Source: Nitrospira sp. (GTDB taxonomy: Bacteria; Nitrospirota; Nitrospiria; Nitrospirales; Nitrospiraceae). From it: a DNA stretch of 64,000 nt. This document shows positions 56,594 through 64,000 of the stretch, in pieces (position 1 is the first letter of the stretch; every line of letters begins with the position of its first letter). The notes under the pieces were generated by a model that did not search any database, was not told the origin of the DNA, and was given only the letters and a program-made list of their open reading frames with translations. The position numbers were made by a program, and so were the translations under genes. Location of the stretch: NCBI GenBank assembly GCA_030123625.1, contig CP126121.1, forward strand, positions 1,714,179-1,778,178, given 5' to 3'.

Positions 56594-57325
56594 TTAGTGA
56601 TACAAGCCTTCAAACCCGTACGTGCCCTTTTCCAGATGTACATAATGTACATAGTAACGCACCGCCTCGGATCGCCTGGATATCTTCAAACGCTTGTAGA
56701 TCCTCTGCAAGCGAGCGGCAACAATATTCGGTGAAACATTCAGTCTTTTTGCAATTTCCTTATTCGTCTTCCCGGACGCCACCAGGGAAAGCAACCGAAG
56801 ATCGTCTTTCGAGCACTTACCATGGGTTCCTTCTTGCGTGGCCTCACCTCCATCCCGAACCCATGCGATCACGTGCTGAGTCAACCGATGGTCTATAATG
56901 GCCTCCCCGGTCGCAACGATTTCTATGCTCTTCACAACAACCTCGGCTGCGGCAGTCTTCAACAGGTACCCCTGTGCTCCAGCTAGAATGGCGGAGTGCA
57001 AGAGATCCTTATCGTCATGCGCCGTGAAAAAGAGGACACCAATGTTCAGACGTGACTCACGGATAGTTCTGCACAAGTCGATTCCGCTCGCTTGTCCCAC
57101 TCGTACCTCCAATACCACCACGTTCGGTCGATGAGTCTGGATTGCGGCCAGAGCCTCGGCTCGATTTTTTGCAACGCCGACAATATCAATGTGACTACTC
57201 TTCGAGAGAAATGTCTTGAGCCCATGAAGAGTCAGGATGGAATCATCAACCAGCAACACGCGAACCGGTTGACGTCGTCCCATCGAGTGCTCCATCCGGT
57301 GACTCCGGCTCTGCGAAGGTTCCAT
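56594..57325 (-). CDS. NarL/FixJ-family response regulator
   Basis: About 243 residues. The receiver domain has the acidic pair DD in LLVDDS and the lysine in YLLKTAAAE, but the expected phospho-aspartate position reads VVLEVRVGQAS, with glutamate at the Asp position. The C-terminal LuxR HTH is intact (RLLSLVASGKTNKEIAKRLN, VSPNIVAARLQRIYKRLKI). The Glu may mimic phosphorylation. No sensor kinase is adjacent. ATG 57325 is used; 57295 and 57283 are in frame. Confidence 0.88.
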   Translation of the reverse strand: MEPSQSRSHRMEHSMGRRQPVRVLLVDDSILTLHGLKTFLSKSSHIDIVGVAKNRAEALAAIQTHRPNVVVLEVRVGQASGIDLCRTIRESRLNIGVLFFTAHDDKDLLHSAILAGAQGYLLKTAAAEVVVKSIEIVATGEAIIDHRLTQHVIAWVRDGGEATQEGTHGKCSKDDLRLLSLVASGKTNKEIAKRLNVSPNIVAARLQRIYKRLKISRRSEAVRYYVHYVHLEKGTYGFEGLYH

Positions 57326-57759
57326 GGCTCAGCGTCGGTCAACCCGTACAAGATGTGTCGGTCTTCGTGAGAAATAAGCCGTCTTATGCACAAGTCTTTG
57401 CGCGATCATCTTGGAATTCTCTCCAACGGGGCCATGCACTTACTGGGAGCCGGCGCGTCGAATACTGTCAGCTCTCCCATCGACAGTGCTGAACCCTTAG
57501 AACAAGCTCCATGCCATGGTCCTGAAGAACGAAATTGTGTCAGGTAATCTAGGATTTCCGCCAAACTACTGAATGATTCGTGTCGCCCAGATTGTTTCAC
57601 CCTGACACAGCAGAGTGTCTTATGAGACAGGCAACGTAACGGATGAGACAATTAGAAAATGTGGTTATGGTCGGAGCAATCAACGCGAAGAAGAAGCCAG
57701 GTGCGATCGGTAATGAGCATGGCTCTTAGCTCATTAAGAGAAACGCTGACAGGTTTCGA
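57326..57759. other. Intergenic region, no gene seen
   Basis: A 434-base gap between two minus-strand genes. No small gene with a ribosome-binding site and no clear terminator was found. It probably holds the promoter for the response regulator gene. Confidence 0.5.
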
Positions 57760-59562
57760 TCACCTGGCGGGATGGATATTGAGTTCGATGAGACGCCGAT
57801 AGAACGTGGCCCTGCTGACTCCCAGCCGTCTGGCCGCCTCGGTCCGATTGCCTTTGGCATCGGAAAGGGCAGCGAGCAGTCGAGACTTCTCGTCCCGGTC
57901 CGTCAGCGGGATCCACACTGAAGGGCTCGATACTATGGAGCTTCCGGTAATCTCGGGCGGGAGATCAGCGGGGAGGAGCTCCTTTCCTTTACAGCTGATC
58001 ACGGCAAATTCGATGGCACTTTTCAACTCTCGCACATTTCCCGGCCATGGGTAGCTCATGAGAAAGCGGAGCGTGTCCGGACCCAATCGGTCGATGGTCT
58101 TTCCTGTGGCCGTGCAGATTTGGCCGAGGAATGAATGAGCGAGCAATGGAATGTCCTCGCGCCTCTCTCTGAGAGTCGGAAGCTGGATTCTGGCAATTCG
58201 TATACGATAGAAGAGGTCGGCTCTAAACGACCCACGGACGACATCTTCACTGAGGTTATGATGAGTAGCCGCGAGGACACGCACATCGACTTTGCGAGGC
58301 TTGGTTTCACCCAATCTGGTGATCTCTCTCTCTTGAAGGACGCGCAGGAGAGCCGTTTGCACCTGAGATGGAATATCCCCAATTTCGTCGAGAAACAAGG
58401 TACCGCCCGCTGCGGCTTCGAATAGTCCTTGCTGATCATGTATCGCTCCTGTAAAGGAACCGCGCTTATGACCGAAAAGCTGACTCGTCAGGATTGAATC
58501 GGTTAATCCCGCGCAATTGGCGGGGATAAACGGCTTATTCCTTCTCCCGCTGGCGGAGTGGATGGCTCGAGCGATTAATTCCTTCCCGGTTCCCGTTTCC
58601 CCTTCGATCAAGACAGTGGTATCGACTTGCGCGACATCGTGCACAAGTTGGTAAATTCGAAGCATCGCGGGACTCTTCCCCACGAGGTCATGAAACGAAG
58701 TCTGCTCGTTGAGCGCCCGGCGGAGTGTGTGGAGTTCTGTGTGGTCATTCAACACCACCATACGCCGACCTGGGTGACGCGGATCTCGATGGAGTTCCAT
58801 CTCAATCCAGCAGGGACAGGGTCTTTCGATGTAAACTGGACCGACCTTCCCGCCATGTGAGGGGACCCCGAGCATCTCTCGAATCGTCAACAGATCTTGT
58901 TTCTGAAGCGGAAGTGCCTGTTCCCATTGCCGACCGACCACATTCTCAGTAGCGAGTCCCAGCATCTCAAGTCCGCGATCGCTGACGAACGTGATATGTC
59001 CGTGTTCGTCCAAGATAAGGGCGGCAAGCTTAAGATGTTGGAGAAGAAGCAGCGCGTCGTCCTTTGTGCGTTCGCTGGCTTCAAGTTGACCCATCAGACG
59101 CGTCTCAGTCTTGCGGTGGTACTTCACGGCGATGTCTTCGGCGAGTGTACGTTCCCTGGCCCGTTGAACGATGTCCCTCATCTGCTCGAAGCGAGGACCC
59201 AGGCGCTCGATGAGTAACAACCTTCGGGAGCCGATCGACAGGACGGTGGCCTCCAGCGTCATCGTGCCACCCTGTCGATCGGACTCTGTCCATGCACCCG
59301 ACTTCTCAATCGTGCCGGACCTGCTCTCCCAAATGGAGTGAGCGTTGGCGAGATAATCCTGCAAGAAAGGCGAGCATCGGCTCAGATCCAATAGCGGACA
59401 GTTTGCAGGACCGAAGCACAGAGTCCACCAGTGAGGTGGGAGTCCTCGAAGCCGAAACTCCCCCGGATTCTCTCGCTCAAACACCGCGATATCGAGGGAA
59501 GATAGAACGTCATTAAACAGGGAATCGTCGGAAGGGCCGAAGTCCTCTTGTCTGCGTTTCAT
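57760..59562 (-). CDS. Sigma-54-dependent transcriptional activator with PAS domain
   Basis: A 600-residue enhancer-binding protein. An N-terminal sensory region (residues 1-165, unassigned) is followed by a PAS domain (about 173-285: LAALILDEHGHITFVSDRGL), the AAA+ domain (about 290-520, P-loop GETGTGKE, and GSFTGA in place of the usual GAFTGA) and a Fis-type HTH at the end (NRTEAARRLGVSRATFYRRL). It overlaps the GTPase gene by four bases and is the last gene of the envelope operon. It probably controls that operon or its targets. Confidence 0.92.
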   Translation of the reverse strand: MKRRQEDFGPSDDSLFNDVLSSLDIAVFERENPGEFRLRGLPPHWWTLCFGPANCPLLDLSRCSPFLQDYLANAHSIWESRSGTIEKSGAWTESDRQGGTMTLEATVLSIGSRRLLLIERLGPRFEQMRDIVQRARERTLAEDIAVKYHRKTETRLMGQLEASERTKDDALLLLQHLKLAALILDEHGHITFVSDRGLEMLGLATENVVGRQWEQALPLQKQDLLTIREMLGVPSHGGKVGPVYIERPCPCWIEMELHRDPRHPGRRMVVLNDHTELHTLRRALNEQTSFHDLVGKSPAMLRIYQLVHDVAQVDTTVLIEGETGTGKELIARAIHSASGRRNKPFIPANCAGLTDSILTSQLFGHKRGSFTGAIHDQQGLFEAAAGGTLFLDEIGDIPSQVQTALLRVLQEREITRLGETKPRKVDVRVLAATHHNLSEDVVRGSFRADLFYRIRIARIQLPTLRERREDIPLLAHSFLGQICTATGKTIDRLGPDTLRFLMSYPWPGNVRELKSAIEFAVISCKGKELLPADLPPEITGSSIVSSPSVWIPLTDRDEKSRLLAALSDAKGNRTEAARRLGVSRATFYRRLIELNIHPAR

Positions 59563-60080
59563 GAGCGGTCCGTGGCGAGCGAAGACGGATTCACCATCCG
59601 GGTGGCAAGCGTCACAAACAACTCTTCGACTCCTTGCCCCAACTTGGCGCTACCGAATAGGACGGGCCAGCCTCGTTCACGGAGTTGCTCGATCGCACAC
59701 TCATCGATCTCCCACTCGGATCGAACATCCGCCTTGTTAATGATCGAGATGAATGGAACCGTTCCTACCGTTCGTGCAGCGGTCTGTTGCAGAGCAAGCG
59801 CGGTATCCAACGTAACTTTTCTGGTGCCGTCCATGACCAAGATATAGCCGGAGGAGCCGCGAAGATATGAGTCGCGCACCCGTTGGAACTCGTCGTCCCC
59901 GTAGAGATCCCACAGCATCAGCATCACGTCTAGGTTGTCGACCGTGACACTTTTTTTCTCCACAGTCACGCCGATCGTCGTCTGGTAGTGATCTGAAAAC
60001 ACGTTGCTCACGAAGCGCCGCACCAGGCTTGTTTTGCCTACGCCGAATCCACCCAGCATGCAGATTTTCTTCTGCATCAT
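59559..60080 (-). CDS. Ras/Rab-like small GTPase
   Basis: A 173-residue P-loop GTPase: G1 GGFGVGKTS (10-18), G2 around Thr35 (YQTTIG), G3 WDLYGD (58-62), G4 NKAD (115-118) and G5 GSAKLG. In G3 the residue after DxxG is Asp62, not the catalytic Gln of Ras, so intrinsic hydrolysis may be weak or need a partner. It overlaps the OmpA-type gene by four bases at its 5' end and the sigma-54 activator by four bases at its 3' end. Cytoplasmic; no lipid-modification motif at the C terminus. Confidence 0.9.
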   Translation of the reverse strand: MMQKKICMLGGFGVGKTSLVRRFVSNVFSDHYQTTIGVTVEKKSVTVDNLDVMLMLWDLYGDDEFQRVRDSYLRGSSGYILVMDGTRKVTLDTALALQQTAARTVGTVPFISIINKADVRSEWEIDECAIEQLRERGWPVLFGSAKLGQGVEELFVTLATRMVNPSSLATDRS

Positions 60081-61843
60081 GGACGCGAAATCTCTTTACT
60101 ACCGGTCGATGGTACGAGCATGGCATGCAAGGACGCGATCCGCTGGCCGGTTGATTCCCCTTTGGACACGCGTTGCTTCACGCCAGGCACGATGCCTGCG
60201 GTGATGGTGGTTGAATGACCAAAGCGCTCGCCTTCGAGAATTGCCAGGACGGCGTCGGCTCGCGCCTTACTGAGCCGGATATTGATCGACTCCGGACCTG
60301 TCTCGTCGGCTGAGCCGAAGACTTCGAGCACCACCCGTTGACCTGATCGGGATGCCACTTGATCCAAATCTCGTAGTAGAGCCGCGACGGTACCAAGCGC
60401 GGCGCGTTGCGATGCTTCTACCGTCGACGAACCGGAACTAAAGTGAAGCACAACGCGATTGATCCTTTCGATGAGATCCGACGGCGTGACGAGGCCATCC
60501 TCGCGATAGCGGGAAATCCCTGGAACGAGGACAGCCAAACGTCTCGTCTCTCGGACCCACTCGCTCGAAGCAGAGCCGGTCGCGACCAGCGTCTCACCTT
60601 CAAGCGTCAGTTTGACGGTGCTGGGCGGTTGCAATATCGATTGAGCTCTAGTCGCGACCAGTTCAGAGTTCAGAGCATAATAGGGAGACCAAACAGCGGT
60701 CACAGTTGATGGATCGAGTCCTGCATCGATAACCATTCCCGATGGGTCTTTGGCTAAGGGGTCCCGCAACCCCTCTACGTGATAGCTTCCCCATCCCGAT
60801 CTGGCTACTGTGACGACGATTCCTGGTTCTGCCCGTAACTTAGTGAGCAGCTCCGACCATCGTGCGTGGGCTTGGTAGGCTATCCATCCCAACCAGACAG
60901 ACGCCGTCAATATGAGACCGGCAAGAATCCACATCTTGAACGTCCCGGCCGGCCGGGGCGATTCATGGTGAGCTTGTAAACAGCCTTCCAGGTGGGACTG
61001 TGTTGCCTTAAACGAGGCCGCGCCACCATCAAAGTCTACCAAGGCATCGGCATACTGAGCATGAATATCGTGCAGTGTTGCTCGGAAATCCTCTCTGAGG
61101 GTCGCCGGAGGAGCCCCTCGAATAACACCGGCCAAGTACGCATGAGACCCTTCTTCGATCCATACCGTCCAGTCCCCCACTTGAAAATGGTCGAGGGGTT
61201 GGTCCTGTGAGGCGCCGAACGAATCCCGCACAAAACTTTGAATCGCCGTCAACATGCCGGAAATCACATGCTGATCCTGCACGACTGCCGCATCGACAGT
61301 CACGTGGTGCAAGAGAAGTCCCGTCTTCCGATGGATGAGAAACACTTGTTCCACCCGATATCGCAGCGTATGAAGAAGCACGACCTCCGCGAAAGGTTTT
61401 CCTGTGCGCCAGGCTTCCAATCTCCAGCGAAGGCCGCGAACGGATAGGCTCTCGTTCAAAGACTGATTGAAGGACTGCATCATACTTTGTAGGGCACGCG
61501 CGATGGACTGCCGAATGGCCGGTCCCATGATTGGAGCGATGGCATCGACGATCGCCCGAGGCGATTTACGCACAGCCGCAGCCAATCCATCTTCGACATA
61601 GGGAGTCAAGACAGTTGACAACTGTCGGTCTTTCTCACCACGCACGGCGAACGCCTCGGGAAGCACACGGCCGACTTCATGAGGCTGAACCGACCGATTG
61701 TCGAGCCGTTCACGGAGTTCATCGAGCTGCGTCTGTTCCGGGGCCAGCAATAAGGTGCGAAGTTGAGTCCAGTCTTCGTCTAAAGACGTGAATCCTTCGG
61801 AAGGGGAAGAAGTGGGACGAGATCTATGCGGATCGCTGGGCAT
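60077..61843 (-). CDS. Membrane-anchored OmpA-domain protein with cytoplasmic N-terminal domain
   Basis: About 588 residues. Residues about 30-290 form a conserved cytoplasmic helical domain (DWTQLRTLLLAPEQTQLDEL, PIMGPAIRQSIARALQSMM, HTLRYRVEQVFLIHRKTGLL). One membrane span follows (near 307-328, MWILAGLILTASVWLGWIAY). A periplasmic BON-like stretch (410-445) and an OmpA peptidoglycan-binding domain (about 465-590: SADETGPESINIRLSKARAD) complete it. ATG 61843 is chosen (TTG 61855 possible). It overlaps the GTPase gene and follows the coiled-coil gene by 112 bases. The N-terminal domain may receive the GTPase. Confidence 0.85.
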   Translation of the reverse strand: MPSDPHRSRPTSSPSEGFTSLDEDWTQLRTLLLAPEQTQLDELRERLDNRSVQPHEVGRVLPEAFAVRGEKDRQLSTVLTPYVEDGLAAAVRKSPRAIVDAIAPIMGPAIRQSIARALQSMMQSFNQSLNESLSVRGLRWRLEAWRTGKPFAEVVLLHTLRYRVEQVFLIHRKTGLLLHHVTVDAAVVQDQHVISGMLTAIQSFVRDSFGASQDQPLDHFQVGDWTVWIEEGSHAYLAGVIRGAPPATLREDFRATLHDIHAQYADALVDFDGGAASFKATQSHLEGCLQAHHESPRPAGTFKMWILAGLILTASVWLGWIAYQAHARWSELLTKLRAEPGIVVTVARSGWGSYHVEGLRDPLAKDPSGMVIDAGLDPSTVTAVWSPYYALNSELVATRAQSILQPPSTVKLTLEGETLVATGSASSEWVRETRRLAVLVPGISRYREDGLVTPSDLIERINRVVLHFSSGSSTVEASQRAALGTVAALLRDLDQVASRSGQRVVLEVFGSADETGPESINIRLSKARADAVLAILEGERFGHSTTITAGIVPGVKQRVSKGESTGQRIASLHAMLVPSTGSKEISRP

Positions 61844-61955
61844 GTGGCACCGCAATCATGTTTCGAGCCACGTGGCGCATGGAGGCCGAAGCTCGGCTTG
61901 CTGTTACGAGAGACAGCGGGCCCATCATTGTGTTGAGTCAGACATGATCACCGAC

Positions 61956-62573
61956 TCATGTGCGATTGGAGTGTGCGTCATCGTCGGATAGCTGTTTGGA
62001 CGCTTTCATCAAAATCGCTGCGAGAGCAGTGCGACTTGTCTTCTCCGTACGAAGATCCTGCACGGCCCGATCAAGCGCTGACGTCGTCTCCGCGTGCCGA
62101 GCACGAACGTCCATGGCCAATTCACTCGTCCGTTCCGTCAACTGCTGCAGAACATGGGACTGCGCTTGACTCGCCTGTTTTTCGAGTTGATGTGCTTTTT
62201 CTTCGAGAGTCGCAGCTAGTCGGGTGAGATCCTGCGTCAGCTTTGTGACGGACTCTCCTCGTGCTTCCTGTTCTTTCGTCAGCCTGTTGGTCAGTGCGTC
62301 GACTTCTTTCTTGATGTAGAGCTCGAGGCTCTCAAACCGTCGCTTGAGATCGGAGCGGAGATCAGCGGCCTCACGGATCAAATGTTGTTCGAGTTGAGCA
62401 AACCGGCGGTCATGTTCGCGAGCCTGTGCGCCGAAGAGAATATCGCGAATCTTATCGAGATTTCCGCTTGCGGATCGATCATCAGGGTGTGGCGTTTCAC
62501 TGCTTTCCCCAAGACTCGTCGCCGGGTCTTCATGAGCAATCAGAGTTTGCTCTATGCGGCTTGATGTAGTCAT
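61956..62573 (-). CDS. Cytoplasmic coiled-coil protein
   Basis: A 205-residue protein without signal peptide or span. The conserved start LDKIRDILFGAQAREHDRRF (about residues 39-58) leads into a long coiled coil (LEQHLIREAADLRSDLKRRF, SLELYIKKEVDALTNRLTKE and on to about residue 175). It has an AGGAGG-type ribosome-binding site before ATG 62573 and heads the operon with the OmpA-type protein, GTPase and sigma-54 activator. Probably a scaffold for that system; function otherwise unknown. Confidence 0.75.
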   Translation of the reverse strand: MTTSSRIEQTLIAHEDPATSLGESSETPHPDDRSASGNLDKIRDILFGAQAREHDRRFAQLEQHLIREAADLRSDLKRRFESLELYIKKEVDALTNRLTKEQEARGESVTKLTQDLTRLAATLEEKAHQLEKQASQAQSHVLQQLTERTSELAMDVRARHAETTSALDRAVQDLRTEKTSRTALAAILMKASKQLSDDDAHSNRT

Positions 62574-62828
62574 CGCTTCACCTCCTCCCGAGATCGGGAG
62601 ATCACGAATATAACAATGACAAGCACCTCATTGTTCGGCATCCGGTTGTATGAGCGACCCGCTATTCGATTCGACGTCTGAAAATAGTGCGGTTCCCTTT
62701 CTGTGCATTACAATTAAGAGGAAACAGGGGTTCATCCTAGCACTGCGAGGCGTGATCAACAAGGCTGAATGTGCCGTGCCTGTAGGACGCTCAACAAAAG
62801 AGTACCGGACGTGAATAGCCGGAGGCTT

Positions 62829-63632
62829 CTATCCGTTCACCATGCGGACGGTAAGACTTGCAGAAGGAAGCGCGATGCCTCGTTCTTGAAATCGTTGAAG
62901 AATCAATTTGTTCAACTCGCCGTGAGTCGCACTGTAATTTGCCGCAGCCGTCCACGGTTCTACGGCAATAGCCACCGCCAGAGAGGACTCCCCAAGAGAT
63001 GACACTCCTACGGAAGGAACCGGATCTTTCATGACCGATGGGTGTCGATCAAGGACATCCCGGACTTGAACCATGGCCTCATCGAGATCCGCGTTCGGTG
63101 ACACGGGAATGGTCAAATGCAGTTGGCGGATTGTTCCGAAATTGTGCAAAATTTCTCCGACGATTTTCCGATTGGGGATGATGACGCGGGAACGATCCGC
63201 ATGCATCAGCGTCGTCGTGAAGATATCGATGACCACGACGTCACCGTGGACACCGAGCAACGAAATATGCTCGCCGACTTTATAGGGCTTGCTGAAGATG
63301 ATCGAGAGCCCGGCCATCACGTTGCTCAGCACACCTTGCAAGGCTAAACCGATACCCACTCCCGCGACTCCGAGGCCGGCAATCAGAGGGGCAATGGGCA
63401 CACCGAGCGTCTGGAGGGCGATCATTGCGGTAAACAGCATCACCACGATTTTGACGATGCGAACCAGAAGCAGCCGCAACGGAGGCTCAAGGGTCTGCCG
63501 TTCGAGCGCCTGCTGTGCAAAATTCCCCGCCCAGCGCGACGCCATGATGCCGGCGACAAGGATGCCGAAGGCGACCGCCGCCTGCAGGCCGTACTGCACG
63601 GCATAGTGAGTGAGCGTATCAACGACATTCAT
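62829..63632 (-). CDS. Small-conductance mechanosensitive channel (MscS family)
   Basis: A 267-residue MscS-type channel. The spans are near residues 14-32 and 50-75, and the pore-lining third span region is GLGVAGVGIGLALQGVLSNV, with the family block GLSIIFSKPYKVGEHISLLG. The C-terminal cytosolic beta and mixed domain is present (TIRQLHLTIPVSPNADLDEA). It is a second tension valve in the window, beside mscL 8 kb away. ATG 63632 is used. Confidence 0.92.
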   Translation of the reverse strand: MNVVDTLTHYAVQYGLQAAVAFGILVAGIMASRWAGNFAQQALERQTLEPPLRLLLVRIVKIVVMLFTAMIALQTLGVPIAPLIAGLGVAGVGIGLALQGVLSNVMAGLSIIFSKPYKVGEHISLLGVHGDVVVIDIFTTTLMHADRSRVIIPNRKIVGEILHNFGTIRQLHLTIPVSPNADLDEAMVQVRDVLDRHPSVMKDPVPSVGVSSLGESSLAVAIAVEPWTAAANYSATHGELNKLILQRFQERGIALPSASLTVRMVNG

Positions 63633-63706
63633 AGGATTATCTCCTCTAAAGGGTACCCATCTTTGACACGTCGATTCTGAACACTACGAGAATGTGGTGG
63701 TGGGCT

Positions 63707-64000
63707 CTATCGTCCGAAGAGTCCTTTCAGAAGCTCCTGTCCCTCTTTCTTCAAGTCCTCCGGTGTTTTGGTACCTTTGATCAACCCATCGACCGCTTCT
63801 TCCATCTTCTTCTGTACTTGTTGATGCACTTTTCCGGTTACACCTTTGAGATCCACTCCATAGGTCGGCGCCTGTGGGGTACCGGCAATCGTGAGCGGAA
63901 GGCTCAACCGGCCGTCTTTGACGGCAAGTTTCATGACAGGTGATCCGGCGGCGATCTTCTGACTCAGATCCTGTGACAGGGTGAGATTCACGGCAAGATT
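63707..64000 (-). CDS. AsmA-type envelope protein, C-terminal fragment
   Basis: The last 98 or so residues of a protein that continues beyond the right edge (the frame is open to base 64000). It contains VKDGRLSLPLTIAGTPQAPT and YGVDLKGVTGKVHQQVQKKM, then a helical end (EEAVDGLIKGTKTPEDLKKE), the pattern of the AsmA C-terminal domain. AsmA-like proteins span the periplasm and assist outer-membrane assembly or lipid transport. Identification rests on the tail alone. Confidence 0.6.
   Translation of the reverse strand, partial: NLAVNLTLSQDLSQKIAAGSPVMKLAVKDGRLSLPLTIAGTPQAPTYGVDLKGVTGKVHQQVQKKMEEAVDGLIKGTKTPEDLKKEGQELLKGLFGR

Noticed and set aside
62574-62828. Sigma-54 promoter (-24/-12) upstream of the GTPase operon
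   Set aside because: The nearest match on the minus strand, CGGCAC followed by GCC at the wrong spacing, lacks the TTGC element.

Overview
The window is a moderately GC-rich, densely coded stretch of a Gram-negative (diderm) bacterial chromosome. It contains outer-membrane beta-barrels, OmpA-type proteins, lipoproteins and periplasmic carriers. The mix of genes (cupredoxin-like and c-type haem proteins, a split arginine dihydrolase/ornithine cyclodeaminase, many signalling proteins, an F1 operon without Fo genes) reminds me of Nitrospira/Nitrospirota. That placement is an inference from gene content, since no rRNA or marker comparison was possible. I saw no rRNA, tRNA, CRISPR array, transposase or prophage.

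Layout. 1-9.9 kb: a DrrAB-like ABC exporter cut by the left edge, a SirB1-type protein, a metallo-beta-lactamase-fold hydrolase, a 1136-residue SAM/cyclase/AAA/TPR signalling protein, a universal stress protein fused to a UbiB-type kinase, and a HEAT-repeat membrane protein. 10-25 kb: a hicBA toxin-antitoxin pair, a phosphoesterase, truD, a two-gene arginine-to-proline/ammonia module, then gpsA, larB, larC, a cation exchanger, pdxA and rsmA, and a convergent ZorAB-like (MotAB-like) pair. 25-32 kb: small lipoproteins, a GGDEF response regulator, a beta-helix protein, a second hicBA pair, and anmK with a DUF2726 gene. 32-42 kb: zinc/manganese-type ABC transporter genes (binding protein and ATPase at 32.1-33.9 kb, permease alone at 40.8 kb). 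Between them lie a metallothionein too short for ordinary gene calls, a pair of secreted cupredoxin-like proteins, a HAD/kinase pair, a 34-residue membrane peptide, and a GlxA regulator divergent from a monooxygenase and a DoxX gene. 42-47 kb: a beta-barrel, a palindromic repeat, GNAT, RluD-type and TPR genes, and a haem-binding DUF3365 protein. 47-52.5 kb: the F1 ATP synthase operon atpHAGDC on the minus strand. 52.5-64 kb: a frameshifted CGNR regulator next to a DUF1348 gene, an OmpA lipoprotein with mscL, a DUF481 barrel, a LuxR-type regulator, a tightly coupled four-gene envelope operon (coiled-coil protein, membrane-anchored OmpA protein, Ras-like GTPase, sigma-54 activator), an MscS channel, and the tail of a protein of the AsmA type.

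The strongest candidates for something new are the four-gene GTPase/OmpA operon (57760-62573), the split and order-swapped AgrE-like module (13229-15270), the orphan ZorAB-like pair (23101-24947), the Usp-UbiB fusion, and the overlooked small genes at 34071-34214 (metallothionein) and 38203-38307 (membrane peptide).
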